A stretch of DNA of 64,000 nucleotides from positions 434,001 through 498,000 of the forward strand of contig JAPZTO010000003.1 in the NCBI GenBank assembly GCA_027532775.1, given 5' to 3'. Every line of letters starts with the position of its first letter. The first letter of the stretch is position 1. Positions 8,174 to 16,275 of the stretch are shown piece after piece. The position numbers were made by a program, and so were the translations under genes. The notes below the pieces were generated by a model. The model was not told where the DNA came from, did not search any database, and was given only the letters and a program-made list of their open reading frames with translations. Source of the stretch: Beijerinckiaceae bacterium. Its GTDB lineage: Bacteria > Pseudomonadota > Alphaproteobacteria > Rhizobiales > Beijerinckiaceae.

Positions 8174-8929
8174 ATGCTTGCCGCACTTTCCCTGCAGGAC
8201 TGGCTGGTTGTCGCTCTCGGCGCGGCCCTTGGCGGGCTGACGCGCGGCTTTACCGGCTTCGGCTTCGCGATGATCTTCATGCCGCTGGCGGCCAGCGTCC
8301 TGCCACCGCATGTCGCGCTCGCGGTGATCTGGGTCATCGATGCGCCTTTCGCACTGGTGCTCGGGATGCGGGCCTATCCGGCGGCCGACAAGAAAGGCGT
8401 GCTGACCCTGCTTGCCGCTGCAGCGCTGATGTTCCCGGTCGGGCTCCATGTGCTTATCCATGTCGATGCGCTGGTGATCCGCTGGATCATCTCCGGGCTG
8501 GTCATGGCGGCGGTGGTGATCCTTGCCAGCGGCTGGCGCTATCACGGCCGGCCCGGCCTTCCGCTCACGCTGTCGGTGGGGAGCCTTTCCGGGCTGTTCA
8601 ACGGGCTCGCAAGCCTGAGCGGGCTGCCGCTCGCCCTGTTCTGGCTGTCGAGCCAGAGCCGCCAGCCGGCCGAGATCCGGGCCGACATGCAGACCTATTT
8701 CCTGTTCTCGACCTTTGTTTCCGGGGCCATCCTCGGCTATCGCGGCATCCTGACGGTCGAGACCCTGCTGATCGCGCTCAGCGTTATGCCGGCCTATGGC
8801 TCGATGCTCTATCTCGGCACACGGGGCTACCATATCGCCAGCGAGGCGACATTCCGGCGGATCGCCTATGCGATCATCGCCCTGGCGGCGATCCTGTCGC
8901 TGCCGGTGCTGGATGGCTGGATCCGCTGA
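8174..8929 (+). CDS. TSUP (sulfite exporter TauE/SafE) family membrane permease
   Basis: 251 residues from ATG 8174 ([21 protein letters not shown]); an in-frame ATG at 8135 would add a hydrophilic extension. About seven to eight hydrophobic helices are visible, and the family repeat signature occurs twice: [19 protein letters not shown] near the N-terminus and [20 protein letters not shown] in the middle. Members export sulfonates, sulfite or other organic acids; the substrate cannot be inferred. It stands alone, convergent with yebC (5-bp gap). Confidence 0.9.
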   Translation: MLAALSLQDWLVVALGAALGGLTRGFTGFGFAMIFMPLAASVLPPHVALAVIWVIDAPFALVLGMRAYPAADKKGVLTLLAAAALMFPVGLHVLIHVDALVIRWIISGLVMAAVVILASGWRYHGRPGLPLTLSVGSLSGLFNGLASLSGLPLALFWLSSQSRQPAEIRADMQTYFLFSTFVSGAILGYRGILTVETLLIALSVMPAYGSMLYLGTRGYHIASEATFRRIAYAIIALAAILSLPVLDGWIR

Positions 8930-8934
8930 AGCGT

Positions 8935-9681
8935 TCAGGCCGTCAGCTTCGCCATCACCTCTTCCGACACGTCGAAATTCGAGAAGACGTGCTGGACATC
9001 GTCATCATTGTCGAGGTTGTCGATGAGCTTCATGACGCTCCGGGCCCGTTCCTCGTCGAGATCGACGGTGTTCTGCGGCTTCCAGATCGCCTTGGCGGAG
9101 GCCGGCGCGCCAAGGGAGGCCTCCAGCGCCTTCGAGACATCCGAGAGATCGGAGAAGGCGCAGAGAATCGTATGGCCGTTCTCGTCCGAGGCGACATCCT
9201 CGGCGCCGGCTTCGATGGCGGCTTCCATCACCCTGTCGGCATCGCCGATGCTCGCCGGATAGGTGATCTCGCCGACGCGGTCGAACATGAAGGTGGCCGA
9301 ACCGGTGGCGCCCAACTCGCCGCCCGCCTTGGTGAAATAGGAACGCACGGCCGCGCCGGTGCGGTTCCGGTTGTCGGTCAGCGCCTCGACGATCAGCATC
9401 ACACCGCCGGGGCCGCGGCCCTCGTAGCGCACTTCCTCGTAGCTCTCGCCGTCGCCGCCGGCGGCCTTCTTGATGGCGCGCTCGATATTGTCCTTCGGCA
9501 TGTTCTCGGCCCGCGCGGCAAGAATCGCCATGCGCAGGCGCGGATTCATTGCCGGGTCAGGCAGGCCGAGCTTGGCTGCCACCGTGATTTCGCGCGCCAG
9601 CTTGCCGAACACCTTCGAGCGCACGGCATCCTGCTTGCCCTTGCGATGCATGATGTTCTTGAATTGCGAATGACCGGCCAT
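8935..9681 (-). CDS. yebC: YebC/TACO1 family protein
   Basis: 248 residues. It starts [19 protein letters not shown], diagnostic of YebC, with [17 protein letters not shown] and [15 protein letters not shown] further on. The family was long annotated as transcriptional regulators; recent work on bacterial and mitochondrial members ties it to relieving ribosome stalling at proline stretches. It lies downstream of ymdB in the alphaproteobacterial order zapA-6S RNA-ymdB-yebC. Confidence 0.95.
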   Translation of the reverse strand: MAGHSQFKNIMHRKGKQDAVRSKVFGKLAREITVAAKLGLPDPAMNPRLRMAILAARAENMPKDNIERAIKKAAGGDGESYEEVRYEGRGPGGVMLIVEALTDNRNRTGAAVRSYFTKAGGELGATGSATFMFDRVGEITYPASIGDADRVMEAAIEAGAEDVASDENGHTILCAFSDLSDVSKALEASLGAPASAKAIWKPQNTVDLDEERARSVMKLIDNLDNDDDVQHVFSNFDVSEEVMAKLTA

Positions 9682-9783
9682 GGTCAGCCTCCGGGCGCTG
9701 GAATGGGTCGAGATGGGCGCGGCTTATAGCAAAAGCGCGGCCCAAGGAAAGAGCGGGCTGCCGGAATGGCCGCCCCGCCGGCT

Positions 9784-10599
9784 CTACCAATCAGGCAGGG
9801 TCTCGGTGAGATGGGCGCCCTGGCGGACCGGCGCGATACGCCGGGCGAGGCCCGTGCGATCATCGGTCTCGACGAGAATGCCACTGACTGCGCCGTCGCC
9901 GGAGGCCGATTCCCAGCGCGAGCCGGGAACCTTCTCGACGAGGCGGCGGGTCGGTTCGCGCCAGTCGAAGCCGATCACCGAGAGGTAATCCCCGCACATG
10001 CCGGCATCCGTCTGGTAGGCGGTGCCGCCGGGGAAGAGGCGATGATCGGCGGTGGGTACATGGGTATGGGTGCCGACCGCCACAGAGACACGGCCATCGA
10101 AATGCCAGGCGAGCGCCTGCTTTTCGGCCGTGGCCTCGGCATGGAGATCGAGCAGGATGGCATCGGCCATGTCGCGCAGCGGGCAAAGCTCGACCTCGCG
10201 CTCGGTGGCGCGGAACGGGCAATCGACGGCATCCATCGAAATGCGCCCGAGCACGTTGATGACGAGGACGCGGCGACCATCGGCCAGTTCGACGAGCGCG
10301 GCACCACGGCCGGGCGTGCCGGGCGGAAGGTTGGCCGGCCGTACCAGACGGGGTGCGCGCTCGATGAAAACCAGCGTCTCGCGTTGGTCGAACGCATGGT
10401 TGCCAAGCGTGATCGCATCGGCGCCGGCATCCAGCAATTCCTGATAGATGCCTTCGGTGATGCCGAAGCCGCCCGCCGCGTTCTCGCCGTTGATGACCAC
10501 GCAATCCGGCTTGAGCCGGGCACGCAGGGCCGGGAGGTAACGCTGGACGGCCTCGCGGCCGGGACGGCCGACGACATCACCGAGAAAGAGAAGACGCAT
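9784..10599 (-). CDS. ymdB: YmdB-type metallophosphoesterase (TIGR00282 family)
   Basis: 271 residues from ATG 10599 (MRLLFLGDVVGRPGREAV); a longer frame to 10902 runs into the 6S RNA and is rejected. Metal ligands appear in order: FLGDVVG, VINGENAAGGFG, ITLGNHAFDQ, DLHAEATAEK and GTHTHVPTAD. Members are cytoplasmic 2',3'-cyclic-nucleotide phosphodiesterases; in Bacillus YmdB affects biofilm and mRNA turnover. Upstream, where many proteobacteria encode 5-formyltetrahydrofolate cyclo-ligase, the 6S RNA follows directly with no fau gene between. Confidence 0.92.
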   Translation of the reverse strand: MRLLFLGDVVGRPGREAVQRYLPALRARLKPDCVVINGENAAGGFGITEGIYQELLDAGADAITLGNHAFDQRETLVFIERAPRLVRPANLPPGTPGRGAALVELADGRRVLVINVLGRISMDAVDCPFRATEREVELCPLRDMADAILLDLHAEATAEKQALAWHFDGRVSVAVGTHTHVPTADHRLFPGGTAYQTDAGMCGDYLSVIGFDWREPTRRLVEKVPGSRWESASGDGAVSGILVETDDRTGLARRIAPVRQGAHLTETLPDW

Positions 10600-10649
10600 G
10601 GAGACCGCCTGCGGAAACTCGTGCCGCGCAAAACGGCGGGAAGGTGCGG

Positions 10650-10840
10650 AGCCGCGAAGACCGGTGGAGTGTCGATCCCGGGAACCTACATAAGTAGGTG
10701 GGCGCCGTGTACCCGGACCCACGAGTCCGGATAGGTACAGCTCCCTAAGGATCGTTAAGGCCCCGGGGAATACGTATAACCTGCCGCATCCTGCAGCCCC
10801 GCGTCGACAATGTAGGCGTTGCGACGCTTCAGGGAAAGAG
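10650..10840 (-). ncRNA. ssrS: 6S RNA (SsrS), regulator of sigma-70 RNA polymerase
   Basis: The 315-bp gap between zapA and ymdB has no credible gene but matches 6S RNA by place and pattern. On the minus strand the 3' half reads GGCGCCCACCTACTTATG, with the hairpin CACCTACTTATGTAGGTTCC followed by CGGGATC, the layout of proteobacterial 6S RNAs. A central GTACC...GGTAC stem (about 10695-10740) and a TTAACGATCC segment also fit. In many proteobacteria ssrS lies immediately downstream of zapA. The ends are approximate, because I could not align the closing stem with certainty. 6S RNA mimics an open promoter and sequesters sigma-70 holoenzyme. Confidence 0.72.
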
Positions 10841-10914
10841 GTTTCGGACAGGATCCGGAACGAAGTGCGACGCGGGAGCTGTATCCGCGCCCGAAGCCTC
10901 ATCCCGGGCGCGCA

Positions 10915-11295
10915 TCATTCATGGCGGGTTTCGGCCTTCGGCGCCGAGAGCATGCGGGCGATACGGTCTATGCGCTGGGTCAGGCCGTCGAGGCTGGCGG
11001 CGATCGCCGTGTCGCGCTGGAGGGCCGCCTCCTGCACATTCTGGCGGGAATGCCGGTCCTGCTCGGCCAGTTGCCGCAGTTCCGTGCCCTTGCGGCGCTC
11101 CTCGAACAGTTCGTCCGTCACCATCAGTGCCGCCATCACCGTGAGCCGGAGATCGCCGATCTCGCCGAAGGATTCGCGCACCATGCGGATGCGGTTGTCG
11201 AGATCGAGGGCCAAAGCCTCGAGATGCCGTTCCTGCCCGTCCTCGCAGGCCATGCGGAACTGCTTGCCATCGATGGTCACGGTGACATGCGCCAT
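10915..11295 (-). CDS. zapA: Cell division protein ZapA
   Basis: 126 residues from ATG 11295 (MAHVTVTIDGKQFRMACEDG). The N-terminal beta-hairpin domain (about 1-45) and GQERHLEALALDLDNRI match ZapA. A long coiled coil follows (SRQNVQEAALQRDTAIAASL), and the tail is longer than in E. coli ZapA. ZapA cross-links FtsZ filaments in the Z ring. It lies 4 bp downstream of the DUF4164 gene and immediately upstream of the 6S RNA. Confidence 0.92.
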   Translation of the reverse strand: MAHVTVTIDGKQFRMACEDGQERHLEALALDLDNRIRMVRESFGEIGDLRLTVMAALMVTDELFEERRKGTELRQLAEQDRHSRQNVQEAALQRDTAIAASLDGLTQRIDRIARMLSAPKAETRHE

Positions 11296-11299
11296 CCGG

Positions 11300-11569
11300 T
11301 CAGTCCTGGGCGAGGCTCTGCCGCAGGGCGGCGATGGCGCGGTCGATGCGGGGCGCGAGATCGGCGAGGTGGGTCTCGGCCAGGAAGCGGGCTGCCTTCT
11401 CCTCGTCAAGGGCGCGGGCCAGCTGGTGGCGATCCTCGCGCATGAGGGACAATTCGCTTTCCAGCGTCTGACGGGCGCGGTCTCCGTCCGCATGGCGAAG
11501 CGAGGCCGCATCAAGGCGGTCCAGGGCTGCGGACATCCGCGCCAGGGCTTCGCGTATCGGCTCGCTCAC
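11300..11569 (-). CDS. DUF4164 family small coiled-coil protein
   Basis: 89 residues from a GTG at 11569. It is almost entirely alpha-helical and charged (LERLDAASLRH-like heptads, EDRHQLARALDEEKAARFL). DUF4164 proteins sit directly upstream of zapA in Hyphomicrobiales and have no established function; the coiled coil and operon partner suggest a divisome-associated role. The gene ends 4 bp before the zapA start codon. Confidence 0.8.
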   Translation of the reverse strand: MSEPIREALARMSAALDRLDAASLRHADGDRARQTLESELSLMREDRHQLARALDEEKAARFLAETHLADLAPRIDRAIAALRQSLAQD

Positions 11570-11825
11570 CGGTGCATTCCATTCTGCATCGCGGCCCGTG
11601 CCGCATGCGCGCTGCCCGAGGCGCCAGCCCGAACAGGCGCTTGGACGGCGAAACTTATGCAGTGCCTGAGCGCCCGGTCAACCGAGGAAACGCGCATCCG
11701 CAAGGTTTTCAGCGCTTGAATGCAAGGTTCCCGGCGCGGGCATGTTCCACAAATTGCCAAGAGAATTCGGTCGACGAACGCGCTATGGGAAACAATATTC
11801 TCAAAAGAAGCCTGCGGAGGAAAAC

Positions 11826-13730
11826 ATGCTCCAGAGCCGATATGCCGATGTCTATTCCCGCTGGCGGGAAGTGCCCGAGTCTTTCTGGCTGGATGCGGCC
11901 CGCGAACTGGACTGGATCGAGCCGCCGCAGAGGGCTTTCGACGCTGATGCCGGGCTCTATGGCCGCTGGTTCCCGGATGCCCGTTGCAACACCTCGCAGA
12001 ATTGCCTGGACCGGCATGTCGCGTCCGGCCGAGGCGACCAGCCGGCGGTGATCTACGATTCCCCGATGACCGGGTCGAGCCAGGTCCTGACCTATGCCGA
12101 ACTGCTCCGCGCGGTGGAGACGCTCGGGCATGTGCTCAAGGGGCATGGCGTGGTCAAGGGCGACCGGGTCATTCTCTACATGCCGATGATCCCCGAAGCG
12201 GTGGTTGCGATGCTGGCCTGCGCGCGGATCGGCGCCATCCATTCGGTGGTGTTCGGCGGCTTTGCGGCGCGTGAACTCGCGACCCGCATCGACGATGCCA
12301 CGCCGAAGCTGATCCTCGCGGCGTCCTGCGGGCTCGAACCCGGGCGGATCGTCGCCTACAAGCCGCTGCTCGACCGCGCGATCGAGGAGGCAACGCACAA
12401 GCCGGAGGGCTGCATCATCCTGCAGCGGCCGCAGGCTGTGGCCGAACTGGTGCCGGGCCGCGATTTCGACTGGCAGGCGGAGACCGGGGCGGCGGCCGGG
12501 AAGGGTGCGCTGGCGCCGGAGCCTGTGCTGGCGACGGATCCGCTCTATGTGCTCTACACCTCCGGGACGACAGGCAAGCCCAAGGGCGTCGTCCGCGACA
12601 ATGGCGGGCACATGGTGGCTTTGCACTGGTCGATGGGAGCGCTCTATGGTGTCGAGGCTGGCGATGTCTACTGGGCCGCGTCGGATGTCGGCTGGGTGGT
12701 CGGCCATTCCTACATCGTCTATGCGCCGCTGCTGAAGGGCTGCACGACCATTCTCTATGAAGGCAAGCCCGTCGGTACACCTGATCCCGGCGCGTTCTGG
12801 CGTGTGATCTCGGAACACGGGGTCAAGGTGCTGTTCACGGCCCCGACCGCCTTCCGGGCGATCCGCAAGGAGGATCCCGAGGCGAAGCACCTTGCGCGGT
12901 ATGATCTCTCGCGCTTCGGGGCGCTGTTTCTGGCCGGCGAGCGCGCCGATCCGGATACGGTGAAATGGGCCGAGCAGGTGCTCGGCGTGCCGGTCATCGA
13001 CCATTGGTGGCAAACGGAAACCGGCTGGTGCATCGCCGGCAACCCGCTGGGCCTTGGCCTGCTGCCGGTCAAGCATGGTTCGCCGACGGTGCCGATGCCG
13101 GGCTATGATATCCATATCGTCGACGAGGCCGGCAAGGAGGTTCCCGCCGGGCTGATGGGCTCGATCGTGGTGAAGCTGCCGCTGCCGCCGGGCGCGCTGC
13201 CGACGCTGTGGCAGGCGGATGACCGGTGCCGCGAGGCCTATTTCGAGGAGTTCCCGGGCTATTACAAAACTGCGGATGCCGGATATCGCGATGGCGATGG
13301 CTATCTCTTCATCATGGGCCGCACAGACGATATCATCAATGTGGCGGGGCATCGCCTCTCCACCGGCGGCATGGAGGAGGTGCTGGCCTCGCATCCGGCC
13401 GTGGCGGAATGCGCGGTGATCGGTGCCCGCGATACGCTGAAGGGCGAGGTTCCGGTGGGCTTCGTGGTGCTCAAGGCGGGCAGCAACCAGGCCCATGCGG
13501 CCATCGCGAAGGAATGCGTGGCCCTGGTGCGCGACCGGATCGGCCCCGTGGCGGCGTTCAAGACCGCGCTCGTCGTCAACCGCTTGCCGAAAACGCGCTC
13601 GGGCAAGATCCTGCGCGGCACGATGAAGAAGATCGCCGATGGCGATGCCTGGTCGATGCCGGCCACGATCGACGATCCGGCCATCCTCGACGAGATCGCC
13701 GACGTGCTGAAGGCGACAACCATCGCCTGA
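11826..13730 (+). CDS. prpE: Propionyl-CoA synthetase (acetyl-CoA synthetase-like)
   Basis: 634 residues from ATG 11826, preceded by GGAGGA at the right distance; a longer frame from 11742 lacks such a site. An ACAS N-terminal domain (YADVYSRWREVPESFWLDAA) leads into the AMP-binding core with the phosphate loop VLYTSGTTGKPKGVVRDNGG, the DHWWQTETGW motif, HYKTADAG-like FPGYYKTADAGY, and the acylated lysine region KTRSGKILRGTMKK. PrpE activates propionate with ATP and CoA; length and start favour PrpE over acetate-specific Acs, but specificity is inferred. The gene stands alone, divergent from DUF4164. Confidence 0.88.
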   Translation: MLQSRYADVYSRWREVPESFWLDAARELDWIEPPQRAFDADAGLYGRWFPDARCNTSQNCLDRHVASGRGDQPAVIYDSPMTGSSQVLTYAELLRAVETLGHVLKGHGVVKGDRVILYMPMIPEAVVAMLACARIGAIHSVVFGGFAARELATRIDDATPKLILAASCGLEPGRIVAYKPLLDRAIEEATHKPEGCIILQRPQAVAELVPGRDFDWQAETGAAAGKGALAPEPVLATDPLYVLYTSGTTGKPKGVVRDNGGHMVALHWSMGALYGVEAGDVYWAASDVGWVVGHSYIVYAPLLKGCTTILYEGKPVGTPDPGAFWRVISEHGVKVLFTAPTAFRAIRKEDPEAKHLARYDLSRFGALFLAGERADPDTVKWAEQVLGVPVIDHWWQTETGWCIAGNPLGLGLLPVKHGSPTVPMPGYDIHIVDEAGKEVPAGLMGSIVVKLPLPPGALPTLWQADDRCREAYFEEFPGYYKTADAGYRDGDGYLFIMGRTDDIINVAGHRLSTGGMEEVLASHPAVAECAVIGARDTLKGEVPVGFVVLKAGSNQAHAAIAKECVALVRDRIGPVAAFKTALVVNRLPKTRSGKILRGTMKKIADGDAWSMPATIDDPAILDEIADVLKATTIA

Positions 13731-13749
13731 GTGCTGCCCTGCCGGCATG

Positions 13750-13779
13750 AAAAAGGCGGCGCTCCCTTGGGAGGCCGCC
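13750..13779 (-). terminator. Rho-independent terminator of trcR
   Basis: On the minus strand, GGCGGCCTCCC pairs with GGGAGCGCCGCC across a short loop, followed by TTTTT. It lies 41 bp past the trcR stop, between two convergent genes. Confidence 0.8.
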
Positions 13780-13820
13780 CGTCTTCCGTTTCTGCCGGGC
13801 GATCCGGCAGGAAGCGGGCT

Positions 13821-14498
13821 TCATTCCTCGTCGGAATCAACCGGCTTCAGGTCCTTCAGCCGGGCAAAAACATGCTCGGCATCCAGCTCGACCTTCTTCT
13901 TCGGCGCTTCCGCGGCCGTCGTCAGCTCGGCGGGGATGAGCGTCGCGCCGGTATCAACCACCGGGGCCGGCGGCCGATCCTTGGAGGCGCGGCTGACTTC
14001 CAGATCAAGGTCGATCTGCGAGCAGAGGCCCAGCGTCACCGGGTCGAGCGGCTGGAGGTTGCCGGAATTCCAGTGCGTCCGCTCGCGGACCGACTGGATC
14101 GTCGACTTGGTGGTACCGACGAGGCGGATGATCTGGGCATCCTTCAGTTCGGGATGGTTCTTGATGAGCCACTGGATCGCGTTCGGGCGGTCCTGCCGCT
14201 TCGAGACCGGCGTGTAGCGCGGGCCCTTGGTGCGCTTCAGGTCAGGCAGGCGGACTTTCGGCTCAAGTAGCCTCAGGCGGTAATCGGGGTTGGCTTCAGC
14301 CTTCTCGAGTTCCTCGCGCGAGAGCTGGCCGGCCTGGACAGGGTCAAGGCCCTTCATTCCGGCCGCGACGTCGCCATCGGCAATGCCCTTCACTTCCAGC
14401 GGATGCAGGCTGCAGAAGGCCGCAATCTGGTCGAACGTGAGCGCAGTATTCTCGACCAGCCAGACAGCCGTCGCCTTGGGCATCAGCAAGCTTGCCAT
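13821..14498 (-). CDS. trcR: Cell cycle transcriptional regulator TrcR (DUF1013)
   Basis: 225 residues. DUF1013 proteins are alphaproteobacterial; the Caulobacter member TrcR associates with RNA polymerase and is tied to cell-cycle gene control. Conserved blocks are MPKATAVWLVENTALTFDQI at the N-terminus, FCSLHPLEVKGIADGDV, and a helix-turn-helix-like segment DAQIIRLVGTTKSTIQSVRE. The C-terminal 60 residues are Ala/Pro-rich and probably flexible. A second ATG (MPKATAV) lies five codons in and could be the real start. It is divergent from the DUF1192 gene. Confidence 0.9.
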   Translation of the reverse strand: MASLLMPKATAVWLVENTALTFDQIAAFCSLHPLEVKGIADGDVAAGMKGLDPVQAGQLSREELEKAEANPDYRLRLLEPKVRLPDLKRTKGPRYTPVSKRQDRPNAIQWLIKNHPELKDAQIIRLVGTTKSTIQSVRERTHWNSGNLQPLDPVTLGLCSQIDLDLEVSRASKDRPPAPVVDTGATLIPAELTTAAEAPKKKVELDAEHVFARLKDLKPVDSDEE

Positions 14499-14678
14499 CG
14501 ATCACCTCTCCTGCTTTTCCATCCGCCGGGGCATGCAGATACGTCTTCCCGTTCGCGCCGCCTTCCCCGGGGCGGCCCGCAGCGAGCAAGTCTCGATGCC
14601 AATTTGGGAATGCGCCCTTATACTGTCCGGATTTGGTGCATGCAACAGCCCAGAATGCCAATCCGGGGAAACACGCTG

Positions 14679-14867
14679 ATGTTCGATGATGATGCCAAGC
14701 CGAAGAAGAAGCCGGTGCACGAGATCGGCCAGGACCTCTCGCTGCTCTCGCTTTCGGAGATCACCGAACGAATCACGCAGCTCGAAGCCGAAATCATCCG
14801 GCTGAAGGAAGCTCATGGGCGCAAACAAAGCAGCCAGGCGGCAGCCGATGCCTTGTTCAAACGGTAG
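14679..14867 (+). CDS. DUF1192 family small coiled-coil protein
   Basis: 62 residues from ATG 14679. The family pattern MFDDDAKPKKKPVHEIGQDL is followed by LSLSEITERITQLEAEIIRL, a short amphipathic coiled coil. No function is established. In Hyphomicrobiales it is typically found next to rcdA (DUF1465), as here, and is divergent from trcR with 180 bp between starts. Confidence 0.85.
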   Translation: MFDDDAKPKKKPVHEIGQDLSLLSLSEITERITQLEAEIIRLKEAHGRKQSSQAAADALFKR

Positions 14868-14951
14868 CCGGAAAGCCACAGCACTTGGAAAATTTTGTGA
14901 AATCATAGGGTTATCAAAAGATATATGGCATTTGATGAAAATTGTCCGAAT

Positions 14952-14966
14952 TTAACAGGTCTTTAA
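14952..14966 (+). promoter_or_regulatory. Candidate CtrA-binding box TTAA-N7-TTAA
   Basis: TTAACAGGTCTTTAA is an exact match to the CtrA full site (TTAA, seven bases, TTAA). It sits about 30 bp upstream of a predicted small RNA and 264 bp upstream of the rcdA start, in an AT-rich stretch where a -35 element would lie. A further TTAACCAT half-site is at 15115-15122. CtrA is the alphaproteobacterial master cell-cycle regulator. Occupancy is not shown here. Confidence 0.6.
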
Positions 14967-14984
14967 GCTTTTTCGCATAACCTT

Positions 14985-15084
14985 CAAGCGTTCCGGTTCG
15001 CCGGATCCCGAGTGGCTCCTGCTACTCTGTTTGACGCCTCCCTGTTGGACTCATTCCAGGATCGCTCCGGCGATCCTTTTTTTT
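14985..15084 (+). ncRNA. Candidate trans-acting small RNA behind a CtrA box
   Basis: In the 362-bp gap between DUF1192 and rcdA a compact three-hairpin transcript can be drawn. A TCCGG-TTCG-CCGGA stem with the very stable UUCG tetraloop is at 14992-15005. A GAGTGG/CTACTC stem exposes CUCCUG in its loop (15010-15027). An unpaired CU-rich stretch contains GCCTCCCTG, which could bind Shine-Dalgarno sequences. An 8-bp terminator stem with eight T residues ends it (15058-15084). No open reading frame with a ribosome site fits. GCATAA at 14975 is a weak -10. It could instead be a long leader or only a terminator of DUF1192. Confidence 0.55.
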
Positions 15085-15229
15085 GGTTCTGAGGCCCGTT
15101 CAGGGCGGCCAGCGTTAACCATTCGACCATCAGGGTTCTGTCGAACGCCCCGCTTGGTGTTAGTCTTGCAGAAACCTTCCGTATCAACCGGCCGCGTCCC
15201 ATCGCGGCACAGAGGATGCGGAGACGGAC

Positions 15230-15778
15230 ATGCAGGATATGACACGCGAACCGACACCCCACGGCCCGGACAGGGCCGGCCTCGAAGGCACGGTCTCCTT
15301 TACCGAGAGGATGCTGGCTTCCGACGCCTTCATGGCGCTGTTCCGCGAGGGCATGGCGCTTGTCGAGGCGACGGCCGCCTATCTCGATGGCGGTGGCCGC
15401 GAGGAATCCAAGGGCCTCGAACGCAATGTCGCGCTGGCCTATGCCAGCGAGAGCATGCGCCTGACCACGCGCCTGATGCAGATGACCTCGTGGCTCCTGC
15501 TCCAGCGGGCGGTGAACGAGGGCGAATTGTCGCGGGACGATGCCGAGCGCGAGCATCGCCGCGTGGTCGTTGCCATGCAGGATACGACGCTGGGCGATGC
15601 CGTCCTGTCGCAGCTGCCGGAGACCCTGCGGCGGCTGATCGACCGGTCGCTCGTCCTTCAGGCGCGCATCCAGCGCATCGACAATGATCTCAAGGGGCAG
15701 AGCTCGCCGCCTGCCAGCAACCCGGTTGCCGGCCAGCTCGGGCATCTCGCGGCGGCTTTCGGCGCCAAGCTGGCGTAA
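15230..15778 (+). CDS. rcdA: RcdA (DUF1465), adaptor for regulated CtrA proteolysis
   Basis: 182 residues. DUF1465 contains Caulobacter RcdA, which with CpdR and PopA delivers CtrA to ClpXP at the swarmer-to-stalked transition. Recognisable blocks are SFTERMLASDAFMALFREGM, LVEATAAYLDG, YASESMRLTTRLMQMTSWLL and RAVNEGELS, all helical as in the three-helix RcdA fold. The C-terminal 40 residues are likely flexible. cpdR is present in the same window at 54586. The gene is followed by its own terminator and then the convergent rpmE. Confidence 0.9.
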   Translation: MQDMTREPTPHGPDRAGLEGTVSFTERMLASDAFMALFREGMALVEATAAYLDGGGREESKGLERNVALAYASESMRLTTRLMQMTSWLLLQRAVNEGELSRDDAEREHRRVVVAMQDTTLGDAVLSQLPETLRRLIDRSLVLQARIQRIDNDLKGQSSPPASNPVAGQLGHLAAAFGAKLA

Positions 15779-15791
15779 TCGCACAACAAGA

Positions 15792-15820
15792 AGCCCGCGC
15801 GGGGCGCGGGCTCTTTTCTT
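15792..15820 (+). terminator. Rho-independent terminator of rcdA
   Basis: AGCCCGCG and CGCGGGCT form a stem around CGGGG, followed by CTTTTCTTTTT. It lies 14 bp after the rcdA stop; the reverse strand also has a T-rich tail, so it may serve rpmE too. Confidence 0.85.
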
Positions 15821-15859
15821 TTTACGGGGATCGACCGCGCTGCTTGGCGCGGGATCGCC

Positions 15860-16090
15860 TTACTTCTTGCCGAAGGACAGGCCGCTGAAGCGGGAATTGA
15901 ACTTCGACACGCGACCGCCGCGATCCATCAGCTGCTGCGAGCCACCGGTCCAGGCCGGATGGGAGGTCGGGTCGATATCGAGGTTCATCGTGTCGTTCGC
16001 CTTGCCATAGGTCGAACGGGTCACGAATTCGGTACCGTCGGTCATCACGACCTTGATGTAGTGATAGTCGGGATGAATATCCGCCTTCAT
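15860..16090 (-). CDS. rpmE: 50S ribosomal protein L31
   Basis: 76 residues beginning [19 protein letters not shown], with [19 protein letters not shown], typical of L31. It lacks the CxxC zinc ligand pair of the zinc-binding form, as is usual in alphaproteobacteria. L31 bridges the two ribosomal subunits. The gene is monocistronic and convergent with rcdA. Confidence 0.96.
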   Translation of the reverse strand: MKADIHPDYHYIKVVMTDGTEFVTRSTYGKANDTMNLDIDPTSHPAWTGGSQQLMDRGGRVSKFNSRFSGLSFGKK

Positions 16091-16168
16091 GGAACCAGCC
16101 TTTCAAAACTCCGCTTGCCGGCCGCTTTCGCTGGCCGCCCAAACGCCAAAATCCTTCGCGAGAGCGCC

Positions 16169-16197
16169 CCTATACATGAGAGCGCTTGACGCGACAA
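16169..16197 (-). promoter_or_regulatory. Sigma-70 promoter of rpmE
   Basis: On the minus strand TTGTCG (-35) and TATAGG (-10) are separated by exactly 17 bp, ending about 80 bp upstream of the rpmE ATG. Confidence 0.65.
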
Positions 16198-16275
16198 GCG
16201 TCTCGCGGCCAAAGACGCATGAAACATCCGGCGGGGCGGCCAGGCAGCCCGGGCCGGCGGAGGAACGCGTCGACA

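Noticed and set aside
9784-10902. A 372-residue ymdB product starting at 10902
   Set aside because: The extra N-terminal segment overlaps the 6S RNA, and the family starts at MRLLFLGD (10599).
11709-13748. A 679-codon open frame antisense to the propionyl-CoA synthetase gene
   Set aside because: Its translation is Arg/His/Gly-rich with no recognisable domain; such frames arise opposite GC-rich genes. The plus-strand frame has all synthetase motifs.
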